DNA of 64,000 nucleotides, from positions 7,231,253 to 7,295,252 of the forward strand of contig JAJEKV010000017.1 in the NCBI GenBank assembly GCA_021234155.1. Direction: 5' to 3'. Under the pieces are notes generated by a model. The model did not search any database. It was not told the origin of the DNA and saw only the letters and a list, made by a program, of their open reading frames with translations. Shown here in pieces: positions 46,433 to 57,130 of the stretch. The DNA comes from Isoetes taiwanensis. Taxonomy: Eukaryota; Streptophyta; Lycopodiopsida; Isoetales; Isoetaceae. Positions within the stretch are counted from its first letter, which is position 1; every line of letters begins with the position of its first letter. A program made the translations under genes and the position numbers.

Positions 46433-49400
46433 ATAGGTCGATCCTCAGCTGGAATGTGCGAGGGGTGCGGTCCTCTAGTAGTAAGAGGGCCCGTGTTTCT
46501 TTGGCACCGGGCAGGTTCGTCTGATATTGTTTGTATTCAGGGGCATAAGTGTCCGCAGGGGTGATATGTCCAGGCTCATGAATATGGTTGGTAGGCAGTT
46601 TGGCTCTATTGCTTCTTCTTCTGGGCGGACTAGTGGGGGTACTCTTATTGCTTGGAGGATGGATGTGCAGGTCACGTACTCTGCAGCAGACAGGTTTGGT
46701 CGGTGGGCAATAATTAAGTGGTTAGAGGGAGGGCAGGAGTGGGGAATTGTTAATGTCCCCCTAATCAGCCTTCTCGTGAAGTGCTTTATGGGCCCGCAAC
46801 CAGGAATAAGTTCTGAGCCCCCTTGGTGGGTTGCAGGGTTGCTTGGTTGTTGTTAGGGGACTTCAATATGGTAGAGCGAGTAGAGGATCGCTCTGGTTCT
46901 AGAACCCGTTGTGCATGGGTTTGAGAGAGACCCGGTGGTCTCGTTTGTTGTAGGATTTGGCCTTGGTTGAGGTCCCCAGGGACTTGTCTTTCATCTATTG
47001 TAATAGGCCAGTGCATTAAGCGCTGGGCGGACGTATGCTAGGCATGACTGGTGCTATGCTTCCCCATGCGCCTTTGGATGGTGTGCCCTCTTTGCTGGCC
47101 GGGGTAACGTTCGTCTACCTCCATTTTACGATCATTACCCTCGGGTTTTGTCGGTCGAGGGGTCGCGGTTGCCTCTCGGCCCTCTAGGACGGTGTTCCAT
47201 TTGAACACCCGGCCGCCTCGATCGCGGATTTCTACCGCCCCGTGCCAAAGTTGTGGCTTGATACCTTTTCATCTCTGAAGGGTATATGCGGTATGGTGGA
47301 TTGCATTGGCTAGGGTGAAGCGCTTTGCCAAGGTCTTTGGTAAGCGACATGTAAATGCGGCGGGCCCGGCGAGTTGCATGATCTCTATCGAGTTGCGAGA
47401 AAGATTGGGCGCGCCTTCGATGGCATTAGGGAGAATGCAAAGGTGTTGCGGCGTATTGTTGCTCTGGAGCGGATTAAAAGTGTGGGGCCAGCGTGAAGGC
47501 GGCTCTTACCTGGTTGAAGGAGAGGACACAAGTTCGTCGGTGTTCTTGAGCGATTAGGCAGCGTGGCGATATCACGGCATCTATGGCGTCCCTTGCTTTG
47601 CACGATGGCGAACTTTGGAGGATCCCCGCTGATTTGCATAGGTATGTGCATGCTCATTTCTCGGGGCTTTTTCACCACGTAGCTCTCTTCCCTATGGCGG
47701 GGAGATGTAGGAGCTTGTTTTGGGGGCTGTTAAGCCATCTATTACCTCACTCACCAGTGAGAGCTTGGAGCAGGAGCTCTCCGGAGAGGATTTAAGCGGA
47801 GGCATGTATGTGCATGGTCAAGGATAAATGTCACAGGTTTGATGGCATCCCGGTGGAGTTCTTTCGGACTTATTGGGAGTGGGTTGGTGAGTGCAGATAC
47901 TAGGTGTATCTTGAGTTCTTTGCGATCTCAAATGGATAGGATCTTGAATACCGCATGCATTTCCTTGATTCCTAAGGTTAAGCGACCTTCTACTATTAAT
48001 GATTGGAGGTCTATCTCCTTGTTGTCCTCTCATGTACAAGATTATTCGCGAAAAGCCCCTGGCGAGAAAGTTGAAGCCGGTGTTGACTTCTTCCATTAGT
48101 AAAGGTGCGATGCAGGGTTTGTTCTGGGAGGAACATTTTGACTAATGTTGCCGCAGCTTATGAGGGCCTTTATTGGGCCAGGAGAACAGGTCAAGGCATT
48201 GCCTATCTTAAGCTTGACTTTGCCAAAGCTTACGATAGTGTTCGTTGGGAGTTCTTGTCTGCCATGATGTTAGCGTTGGGCTGTGGTCCACGCTTTACAG
48301 AGACAGTCATGAAGCTACATAGGTCAGCACGGGCTACGGTGGTGTGCCAGGGTGAACCCTCCGCCTTTTTCTCCTTAGGCGGCGTCGTCGGGGGTGCCCT
48401 TTGGCCGCCGTTTTGTTCTGATTGTGGCGAGGCACCGTCTCCGATTGTTTTTGGTTGCAGTGGAGGAGGGGGTAGTGGATGGGCTTCGGATGCAAGATGG
48501 TAGCCAGCAGATTATTAACCAGTTTGCCGATGACACTTTCCTCTTCTTGGTGGCAGAAGAGAGGAATTTGCGGAATGTGAAGGGTTTGCTAGATACTTTC
48601 TCCTTGGCCTCGGGCATTCTTCTGAATTGGGGTAAATGCTCTGCACTATGGGCCCAACTGACTCCGCCTCCCCCTTGTTTGGCTCTATTCCCTTGGAAGG
48701 TGCTTCCAGGTAATGTGTGTACTAAGCTGTTGGGTATTCCCTTTGGAGGGGATGTTTCCATGGGGAGGGTGTGGGATGAGATTTTGCAGGGGTTGCAGAA
48801 ACACCTCAATTGGTGGAAGGGCAGCAAGTTGTCCATGGCAGGTAGGATCACTATTGCCAAGTCAGTACTTTGTAGCACTCATGTGTATATAGGGTAGGAT
48901 ACAGGCTTTGGATAAGATTGTTCGGAATTTTGTGTGGGGCGGGGATGATGAAGGGGCGGTTGTTAAAGTGGTTTGGTGGAAGTGTCTCCGCCCTCGGGAG
49001 GATGGGGGCTTGGCCATTCTGGATTTGGCACTGCATAGTAAGGTGTTGGTCTCCAAGTTTGTTTGGAGCATTCTGCAGGATGGAGCATCTTCTCCTGGTG
49101 CGGCACTGTTATTGCAGTCTCTTCGCCATTGTGTGGCGTTTGGGAAGCTGTGCGTGTGTGGAGTTGCCCCGGCAGCTTTGTTGTATGGTCTCCGGCCTTT
49201 CCCACATGCATCCCCTTTTCTCACAGGGGTGTTGCGGGCTTGAGATCATGTGCGTATGCTCTTCCAGCTAGATTATGCCTCAGTTTATCACCACTCTCCT
49301 CCTTTCTTGTGGGTTCCTCTACCCCCTGCGCACTTGCCCTTGGCTGCCACCGTGCATGCTTTCGGACCTTGAGCCCGTTGGAGACGAGCTGCTGTGTTCA

Positions 49401-50060
49401 CCATGGAGGATTGGTATTGGGGTGGTCGGTTAGCCGTGGGGAGTTCTTTTCGAGCTCGCTTTTTGCACGGGGCGTGGCCCTGGCTATCTGGGAACAAGTG
49501 GCGAGGAGTATTCGACTGCACATACCTATAGTCCCTCAGGATGATGTGGTGGTGCAGGTTTGGAAGATTCATCCGGATGTTGTGTCTTCTTGTTTTGTGC
49601 GGTCTTGTTAGGGTCTTTGGCTATTCACGACACCTTTGCCCCCTTCAAGCAAGTGGTCTCTGCGGCTTAGGGTTCTCGATGGCGCTTCGGTTTGGGCGTG
49701 GACATGGAGCTCACTTCCCCACCGAAGGTTAGGGTGCTTACGTGGCGGTGGTGCCCGCACCGTATCGAATGAATGCCCTTGTGAGTCGGTTTAGGCGGGT
49801 GTGAGCACGCTCTGCCCTTGTTGTGGCCTTCATCGTGAGGCCGTGGAGCATTGTTTGGTTTTATGCCCTCACTTGCAGGCTGCCTGGGATTGGGTTAGGG
49901 CTCGGTTTCAGGTGAGATTGACTAGCCAGCAGATTCTTTGCTTCATGTATCCTAGTGCTTGGCGCTCTTGTGGAAGCAAGCCTTGCATCTCGCGTGGCTT
50001 GGTTGGTGTAACTGATTTGGAAGCGGCGGCGGTTGTGGATCTTCGGGGGATTCAGTGACT
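46429..50060 (+). pseudogene. L1 ORF2: endonuclease, RT, zinc domain, broken
   Basis: The ATG at 46429 opens MNRSILSWNVRGVR, an APE-type endonuclease start; frames then shift repeatedly. The RT runs from NDWR.ISLLS (48.0 kb) through LKLDFAKAYDSVRWEFL (48.21 kb), QQIINQFADDTFLFL (48.51 kb) and ASGILLNWGKCSALW to LNWWKGSKLSMAGRI (48.81 kb). The segment 48394-48897 is a 167-codon uninterrupted frame. The zinc domain STLCPCCGLHREAVEHCLVL is intact near 49801-49860. The protein would carry out target-primed reverse transcription. At least five frameshifts make this copy inactive. Confidence 0.88.
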
Positions 50061-51814
50061 GCGGTTTCTCTAATTCCTTGACTCAGGTACAAGCTATTTC
50101 AAAGCTTTCTGGTGTTCCTAGGATTGATAGAGCGGAAGTTTGCCATTTGGCAGGACTTCTTGGGTGTTGTAGATGGTGATGGTCAGTTTGTACAGCAGTA
50201 GAGTTGCGGTTTTTCTGTGAATTTGTTGTGAAGTGTCGAGGTATCGCTGTCTCTTTGAGGCAGTTCTCCTTCCTCCTCACTTGCTTTGTAACATTACCAT
50301 TCTTTTAATATATTGACGACACAGTTCTTCAAAAAAAAAAAAAAAAATATGGAGTAGAACATGATTGTCATACGAATATCCGTATGGTCGTCACAATGAT
50401 AGACTGACCTCCAATATGGCTCCTGAGTAGAAGACTGTGTTTGGAACAAGTAAAGGAGATCCAAGCACGAAGAGCTTGGCAGCATAATAAGTAGTAAGAA
50501 CATGCATTTTGTTTAGTGGTTGAATTTACTTTAACTAAGAAATTATGGAATACAGGGTTAATAATATTAAGGCTAAGGAGTTAATCGTATTATTGGCACT
50601 TGAAGATGCAGCCTGGGTTTATGATCAGTCGGCAAGAGTTACATGCAGTTGGGGTCTTTAGACTATATGGATTTTTAAGTTGGAAATGCTAAATATTGAG
50701 ATATGATAGTAGTTGCATGTTTAAATCCCTTATCTAAGGAAAGTGAGGTTTCATTATGAATATTTTAAAGGCATAGCTAAGTGTTCTTAATAGAAATATA
50801 TTATTATTACGGTGGTAATTTAGCCACATTGGATAAGGGGGTAGTTCTGCACCGACCTTATAGCAGTTGTTTAAGCTACATCGACAAGTTGGTTGCTATT
50901 GGGTTTTCATTACCGAATTGCTACTTCGAAATGGTAAGGTTGTACGGTCAACCTTTGCAAGGACAAGGCCTAGGCACATATTTAGTAAATGTCTAATGAA
51001 CATACATGCCATGTTCTTTGCATTGTCTCATTGTTGTTCTTGATTTTGTATGTACTTGGATCCTCCAGGATCGGACTTCCAGGTTCGGTGGCCTGGGTAG
51101 TTCCGGCATGACTCATGTTCTATGTTCTTTGTATTTGTTCTCTGTGACACTGGGCGTGACTTCCTCACAGGCATAGCTTCATGTTGCGGATGCACGTCAA
51201 CTCTTGTGGACTCCCATGGTAAGAGGTCCTCCAGTGCCAGACGTGGGCTGAGAGGGTATGCGCATACGAGGTTCACCCCACCACCTGCTACAGGGCTTGG
51301 AATTTAAGCTGGTTGGGCAACATGCTACTAACAGGGCCTGTATATAGGCTGGCTGAGCTACCCATTGTCCCGGAGCTTGTTATGATGGTTTGGTACTTGG
51401 TTATGTTCTTTGCTCTTGATGTTCATGATGTTTCCTTTATTGTCAGTCTAGCATTGCACCATAGGTTCTTCTTTGAGTTGCTATGTTTGTTATCCAAGAT
51501 TGCAAGATGTTCTATGCATGCAGAGGCAGCTATGGGATCCCCACTTAGTCACGAGGACTAACCCTTAGCCAGCAATGGTCAAGCTAGCAGTAGCCGGGGA
51601 TCGTGGTTGAGTTCCAGAGGAGAAGCGTGAATGTACTGATGATAGTGTTTCTCTGAATATTATTGTATTTGCTAATGGATATACTATGGTTGATGTCTGA
51701 TTATTATGAGTAAGAAGATTCAATTCTTCACCAATACTATCAACCTAGAATTAGTGCAAGTTTAGACAAGATCTCGAGTTGCCAAGAGGGTCAACTCGGC
51801 AGGCTCGTCACAGT

Positions 51815-51826
51815 TGGTATCAGAGC
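51815..51826 (+). other. Primer-binding site for initiator tRNA-Met
   Basis: TGGTATCAGAGC is complementary to the 3' end of plant initiator tRNA-Met. It sits 2 bases after the LTR end CACA, as required for minus-strand priming. Confidence 0.9.
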
Positions 51827-52092
51827 GTATTGGATCTTTGAGTGTTGACATTGATTTATAGATTACAGGTTGGATCTTTAGCTACTGAGATGGTGGATCA
51901 TTGATCAAGTCGAGGTAAGGGTTCTTCTCGTGGTATGTTCAGTAAAATAGATGGCAGTTATATTTCTAAGGTGAAGTTTGATTTGAGTTAAAGTTGTGCT
52001 ACATTTGAGACATTTGAATCACAGAAATGGTTTAGTAAATCTAAATGGTTCGGTAAATCTATCACGATCCATGAGGACATGGGTTAAATTTT

Positions 52093-52103
52093 AGAAGGAG
52101 AGA
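52093..52103 (+). other. Polypurine tract
   Basis: AGAAGGAGAGA ends one base before the TG of the right LTR. This is the expected plus-strand primer position. Confidence 0.8.
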
Positions 52104-52104
52104 C

Positions 52105-53078
52105 TGTAACGCACCTGGCCACTTGATGGGCCAGTATACGTACTCATGTGCGTATATGCATGCTTGACATGCATGCAAGGCAGAACATGCATGCAAGATG
52201 GAACATGCATGGAAGTTGGAACATGCATGCAAGATAGAACATGCATGCAGCATAGAGAGCAAATAAGCAAGAGTTTTTTAGAGAGTTTAGTGGAGATTGG
52301 AGACTTGAAGGTTTTTGCAAGAGTTTGCAAAGCAAGAAAGCAGAGGAGACACTGAGGAGGCAAAACCTTGGAGAATGCGTCATGGACTGCATCAATCATC
52401 TTTTTCTTTCAGGTGGGGTTTTGCTGTGGATACAATTTGAGGTCATGAGGCCATATCTTCTCTTGACTTTTCAATGAATTATTCATATGACTGTTGTGAT
52501 CTACTAGCTAGTTTGCAAGATAAGATTATGTGCAGAAGGACAAGCTTAATTTGCAATCGTATGGGCATTGCAAAGTAAAGGTAAATCAAAGTAAAGTGAT
52601 ATAAATCAGGTCGAAATTGCATGGAGAAGGCTGATTTGGGCCTGAGAAGTGTTGATTTGGCATGGAAAACTCAAGTAGGATCGAATTTGGAAACTGCCAC
52701 GATTGTTGGTGGATTTTAAATGTCTGTCTTTTGTTGTTTATATTTATTTCTTTGTTGCTTTGTTATATTGTTTTTATAGTATTTCTCAATTGTCTTGTGA
52801 GTGTTTAAATAACTAATGGATTAATTTGAGATGGAAAATGCAGAGCATCCTGCAGGTTATGATTGTGGCAATTAATGGAAGAGTCAGACTTGTTAGAGGA
52901 ATTGCTAATGACAATTGTTTGCTAGTAATTCCAATACATGGAGTAGAACATGATAGACTGACCTCCAATATGGCTCCTAAGTAGAAGACTGTGCTTGGAA
53001 CAAGTAAAGCAGATCCAAGCACGAAGAGCTTGGCAGCATAATAAAGTAGTAAGAACATGCATTTTGTTTAGTGGTTGA
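52105..53078 (+). repeat. Right LTR, 3'-truncated
   Basis: It matches the left LTR from TGTAACGC to GTGGTTGA and ends abruptly at 53078, where TGTGACGTTCCAG begins. The remaining 1.3 kb of LTR, including its terminal CACA, is absent from the rest of the window. It carries the unfilled L1 target at 52938-52947. Confidence 0.9.
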
Positions 53079-53520
53079 TGTGACGTTCCAGCACAGTATA
53101 CGGTCCCAGGACGTATACTGTACTGCCCCGTCACGCATACACGCCACCCCGACTGACGTGTACGCCGACGTATAGCCAGGCGGGTAGCCCCTAGGGGGCA
53201 ACTTGCAAGGAGTGCGCATTTATTAATGTGCACATTTACCCATGTGCACATTTATCTAGGTGCACATTTTCCCATGTGGACACTTTATGCCAAGTGGGCC
53301 ATACCCAAGTGTGCAATTAATGTGCACATTTACCAATGTGCACATTTATTAAGGTGCACACCCTTCCATGTGGGCACATTTTGCCACCTAGCCATTAAAG
53401 GCAAGTGGGCCCATTCCCAATTATCCCACATGCCAAAAGGGGATAATTGGAAACCCTAGCTTCCCCCCTTGTCTATTTAGGAGGGGAAACCCTAACTTGC
53501 CCAACTTTCGTTTCTAGGGT
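53079..53520 (+). mobile_element. Possible second LTR, start only
   Basis: TGTGACGTTCCAG begins exactly where the first LTR is cut, a usual start for plant Ty3-type LTRs. A repeated stretch (ATGTGCACATTTACC-like units, 53226-53390) would be a U3 enhancer-like array. CTATTTAGGAGGGG at 53474 could act as a TATA-type core, followed by AACCCTAAC text. No end, primer-binding site or partner LTR was found, so this may instead be the upstream region of a host gene. Confidence 0.4.
53226..53392 (+). repeat. Array of TGTGCACATTT motifs
   Basis: At least five units of TGTGCACATTTA.C, or variants with GGTGCACA, TGTGGACAC and TGTGGGCAC, occur at 17-25-bp spacing. TGTGCACA is itself a palindrome. Confidence 0.8.
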
Positions 53521-53622
53521 TTTAGAGCTCTGTTTTGGCTGCCCCAGGGTCAAAACCGCCTCCCAGACTCTGTCTGAGAGAATTGCACCATTAGTTTCCC
53601 TTGATTCGAGCATTTCAGCAGG

Positions 53623-53662
53623 ATGGTCGAACTCAGGACAGGAGGAGGAACTCAAGGATCAG
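53623..53662 (+). other. Exon-like ATG stretch with splice donor
   Basis: ATG at about 53623 opens MVELRTGGGTQGS and meets TCAG|GTATTT at 53661. An acceptor TTCTATTGCAG stands at 53967. Joining them gives a stop after five more codons, so this is not a demonstrable protein gene. It could be a leader exon or chance. Confidence 0.2.
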
Positions 53663-53699
53663 GTATTTCGCCAATTTAATAGCCTAAACCATCTTCTAG

Positions 53700-55890
53700 T
53701 CATGATTTGTTGGCAATGTGCTTTATGAAGAACCAAAGTGTATATTTCTCGTTATGTTTTTTTCAAAGCTTTGTGAAGCGAGGGCTCAAGGCAGGCTGTG
53801 TGGAGCATGCATTCCAAATGCACGGCGGATTTTGTGTATTTGTTGTGTCTCAATGGTTTTGATGTATTTTATTTTTTTGAATGGTCAATTAATGAAAAAT
53901 GAAAAAAATGAACCCTAGGGTTTTGGCTGTCACGTTTGGCCGCTCATTTTCTGTTTTTCTATTGCAGTGGAACAGTTAGGCTAATAGGGTTTCGAGTGCG
54001 GCTTTGCAGCGGCAGATCTTGACGATTTAGAAGTGCTCAGATTGCAGTAGACATAATGCAAGACGGATATGGGAAGGACTAAGATTAGGGGTTGAAGAAG
54101 CGGTTATGGCGGCATCTGAAGGGTTTCATAATGTGGGCCATCGGATAAATTACAAGCTACATTTGCATGTAGAGCAAGGCTTTGGCAATCCGGATCTGTA
54201 GCAGGGGCCTTCTTTTTTTAAAGCATGATAGCACATCTGTGAGGGAATTTTTGCAGTGCAGTGCTGCAATTCAGTTCTTTACATGAAAGCTCTGAAAGTA
54301 GGGTGATGAGATTCATTTGGAAGGAGTTGCTTAGACAAGGAGATACTCCATGGAATCAGACTTTTATCAATGACAATGCTGGGTTACATCTGTCTACATG
54401 TGGTCATTGTGTACATCAAGGTTTCTGGACAATTACTTTTCCTCCTTTTCACAGAGGTGATCTTCTAGTGGCCATGTTAATATTCCTGCTCATGATTGTA
54501 TAGTGAATGTTTTGGTAGTTTCTTTAATCTTTATAGGAGTGATGGGAGAGAACACTAATGCATTTTAGAGGCTATCGTTGGAGGGTGTCCTACATTTCCT
54601 TGTTCATTTATATTCAGAGTTGGTTATTCCTTAACGTAATGCCTATGAATGATAAGCAATTTATGTTTATTCTAATGAGCAATGTATATGAGAAACCAGA
54701 AGTAGGAGCTGATCCCAGAAGGTAAGAGTGTCTTTACCCCCAAAACCTAGAAACTTAAAAAAAACTCTTATATACAGTCATTTACTTGGTTAGATTATAT
54801 TTTTTAACATGATTCTCGATTTTGCTTAATGCAGTACTACAAGGGATATGTTTGAGGATGCACATATTGTGGATCCCGATATAGTTGGTGTCCAAATTCA
54901 TTTTACCGCTTTCCAAAATACGCACAACTTTAACACCGATTTGATTTGATAGGGGAGTTTTTTGCCCTCGCTTGTCGGGCGCTTGGCTTCTTCCTATCCT
55001 TGAAGTGGGTTCCGGTGCTTGTAAACATGTGAATTCACCACCGCAATGGGCGTAAAGGCTTCCAAACTTCGAATTCAAGAAGCTTTTTAAATTATTTTCC
55101 AAAGGTCGAACAACCCATTTGGTAAGTCGGATTTTAATAAAACAAAGACCATCAAGATTTCCCCGAACCTACTTGTAGAGTTCTAGAAGCTTTTATAAGA
55201 AGGTTGTGGGGTTTATTCTATCCAGAATGGTGTCATGTAAATGCACTTCCCAATGGGTGTGAGGCCGTGCTCCTTTGGGATGTTTTTCGCTCACGCCTTG
55301 GTGTTCCGCAGAGTCACGGCTCGCAACGAGCTTTAGGACGGACTTCGTGATCGGACAAACCACTTGATAACCCTTGAAGAAGCTACCATGCAAGTCGGGT
55401 CCGTCCTCCCTCTGTTTTGATGCTTTGCAAAAACAATTCAAAACCAAAGCCGGGCAGCCGCTTTTACTCGGGCTCGTGGCATGCGCCTTTTGTTGGTTCG
55501 GTTTGTCATGGTGTATCTAGAGAGATTTCAGAAAAATCTTCAAGGTAAAATTATCGCGAACGATAGCATATATAGAGCTTTGCTTATTGAAGTTGTCTGC
55601 AATGCTAGGTAAGGTGTTTCCACCATCAAGTTTCTAGAGCGAGACAAGACTCTATAGATGTTCGCTTTGGAAACATGCACAGATCCATTAATTTCACATG
55701 ATCCTTTTTCTTCATTCATTTGGCTATTCTTCCGCCTTCCCCCGTCATTGCCTTCATTGGCATCACCATTCACTTCATTGGTTCATTTGTTTTACCTTGT
55801 TTGTATTGTTCGTGATGCCAATTATTTTGGTGCATTCAGTATTTCCATGACATGTCTTTTTGTTTGTTTACTGTTTTACAAAATACGTTT
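53700..55890. other. Unassigned DNA
   Basis: No gene or bounded repeat was recognised. 54.94-55.5 kb is GC-richer with a minus-strand frame (55447-55193) that may be old retrotransposon coding sequence, but no motif is diagnostic. Confidence 0.35.
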
Positions 55891-56626
55891 ATAGGGAATT
55901 AGTCATATTGGGGACTTATGCAAGACATGTTGTGGACTGCCGCAGAAAGCATTAGAATTCTTATGTACTATTATTCCGCACCTAAAAGGTGCTTCTTTGG
56001 ACAATGAAGATACTGACAGACCAAAGAGTTGGGATCACCATCTAGTGAATAGCATTTCGGTTTAACATTACCTTTTCTCCTCGTCATTGCACTATTATTG
56101 AGGCACTTTGCAAAGAGGTCCGGTTACGCTTTGCCTATTGCTGGTTCTCATGCATGGGAGGTTTCCAACGCCCTGAATGAGGATGAGATGGAGCTTTTTG
56201 AGCTGAAAGAATTGGAGGAATTGGAAAAGCATTTCTGTATTCCTCCATTGTCATCTATCTTGAAGATTCATATGTACAGACTGTAATTTTGAAGTGGTCT
56301 ACACATCCAACTATATTCAGGTGACAACTTCTATTTTTTCTGTGAGATCATGTCTATTCTAAATGCAAAGTGTCATTTTAGAGGATTTACGGTTATGTAT
56401 GATGGTTCTTCGATAGATGCATAATACTATTGCAACAAATATTTCATGATATGCGTTACAGATCACTGGCAATGATCTGTTGTTTTGATGCTTTTCTACA
56501 AACATCTGGACCTCATTTCAGGTAGTCAGCCAATTAGTCTAAGTTTTGAGAAAGCAAAGAGAATTGATTTAATGTTGCTTACAACAGGATTGAGTACATC
56601 ACGACTTTGTATTACTTTTGAAGAAG
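55890..56626 (+). other. Exon-like stretches of an unidentified gene
   Basis: Three plus-strand pieces look coding. 55893-56062 reads CCGLPQKALEFLC, then TIIPHLKGASLDNED. 56098-56286 contains an acidic helix (MELFELKELEELEKHF). 56522-56626 lies between a TTTCAG acceptor and a GAAGAAG|GTATG donor and reads SQPISLSFEKAKRIDLML, then SRLCITFEE. I could not join them into one reading frame or name the family. They may be exons of a decayed host gene interrupted by the LINE at 57.13 kb. Confidence 0.3.
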
Positions 56627-57130
56627 GTATGTTGCTTTAAATGTTCTATTGCTTACCAACTTAGAAATGAATCTGATTAATTTAATTCTTTACAGTTTCT
56701 TAATTTACTTCCTACTATTTTCTTGTATGTTGTTGATGGTTCTAGTATTTAAAACCCAGAGGCCAACATTTTGGGACCTTGACGATTCTTGAGGCATGTC
56801 CTTTTAAGAATGCTTATTATAGAATCAGCGATGCACTATTGTTCCTTCACAGTTTATATTACCTCATGCATGCCTTGTCTGCTTTATTCTGTTGTGCGAC
56901 GGGACGTATTGGTGCCCAACAATGTTGTCTTTGGTTTCAAACATGGAAATACGCATATCTATTCTGCCTTGACACACCATTTAGCAGCGCCAGAACCGAG
57001 ACATTTCTGATTAGTTGTCTAAAATTCATGCTAAAGAAGAATTTATCCATATAATGCCATTGTGATCAAGCCTGCCAAGAGCAATGGCATGGCTGTTTCT
57101 GAAAAAAGCAATTTAAGCACTTTTATTGTG

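Larger units (their letters stand above)
46081..50348 (+). mobile_element. L1-type LINE (copy 2), nested in the left LTR
   Basis: 4.27 kb on the plus strand, from the C-terminal part of ORF1 to a 17-A tail (50331-50347). Flanking 10-mers ATGGAGTAGA at 46071-46080 and 50349-50358 are the target-site duplication. The right LTR shows the unfilled site once (52938-52947). It shares its last 2.73 kb with copy 1 (10.8-13.56 kb). Confidence 0.95.
45165..51812 (+). repeat. Left LTR, split by an L1
   Basis: The LTR sequence runs 45165-46080 and resumes at 50359-51812. Relative to the right LTR it has a 93-bp segment (45486-45578) that the right copy lacks, one fewer CATGCATG unit, and 35 extra bases at 50366-50400. 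The first dinucleotide is TA where the right LTR has canonical TG. Confidence 0.9.
51813..52104 (+). other. 292-bp internal domain of the LTR element
   Basis: It consists of a primer-binding site, about 265 bp of non-coding text with the local repeat GGTT.AGTAAATCTAAATGG/GGTTCGGTAAATCTA, and a polypurine tract (about 52093-52103). No gag, protease, reverse transcriptase or integrase residues are seen in any frame. Confidence 0.88.
45165..53078 (+). mobile_element. Non-coding LTR retroelement with giant LTRs
   Basis: Left LTR 45165-51812 (2370 bp after removing the nested L1), interior 51813-52104 (292 bp), right LTR 52105-53078 (truncated). The right LTR starts TGTAACGCACCTGG and the left one TATAACGAACCTGG. 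The left LTR ends GCTCGTCACA. Two bases later the initiator-tRNA-Met primer-binding site TGGTATCAGAGC begins (51815-51826), and a purine tract AGAAGGAGAGA precedes the right LTR. There is no gag or pol. The element must have depended on enzymes from another LTR family. Elements this unbalanced (LTR eight times the interior) do not fit the usual TRIM (short LTR) or LARD (long interior) definitions. Confidence 0.88.

Noticed and set aside
53623-53990. Two-exon gene starting MVELRTGGG
   Set aside because: Splicing the visible donor to the visible acceptor gives a stop after a few codons; kept only as a low-confidence exon-like site.
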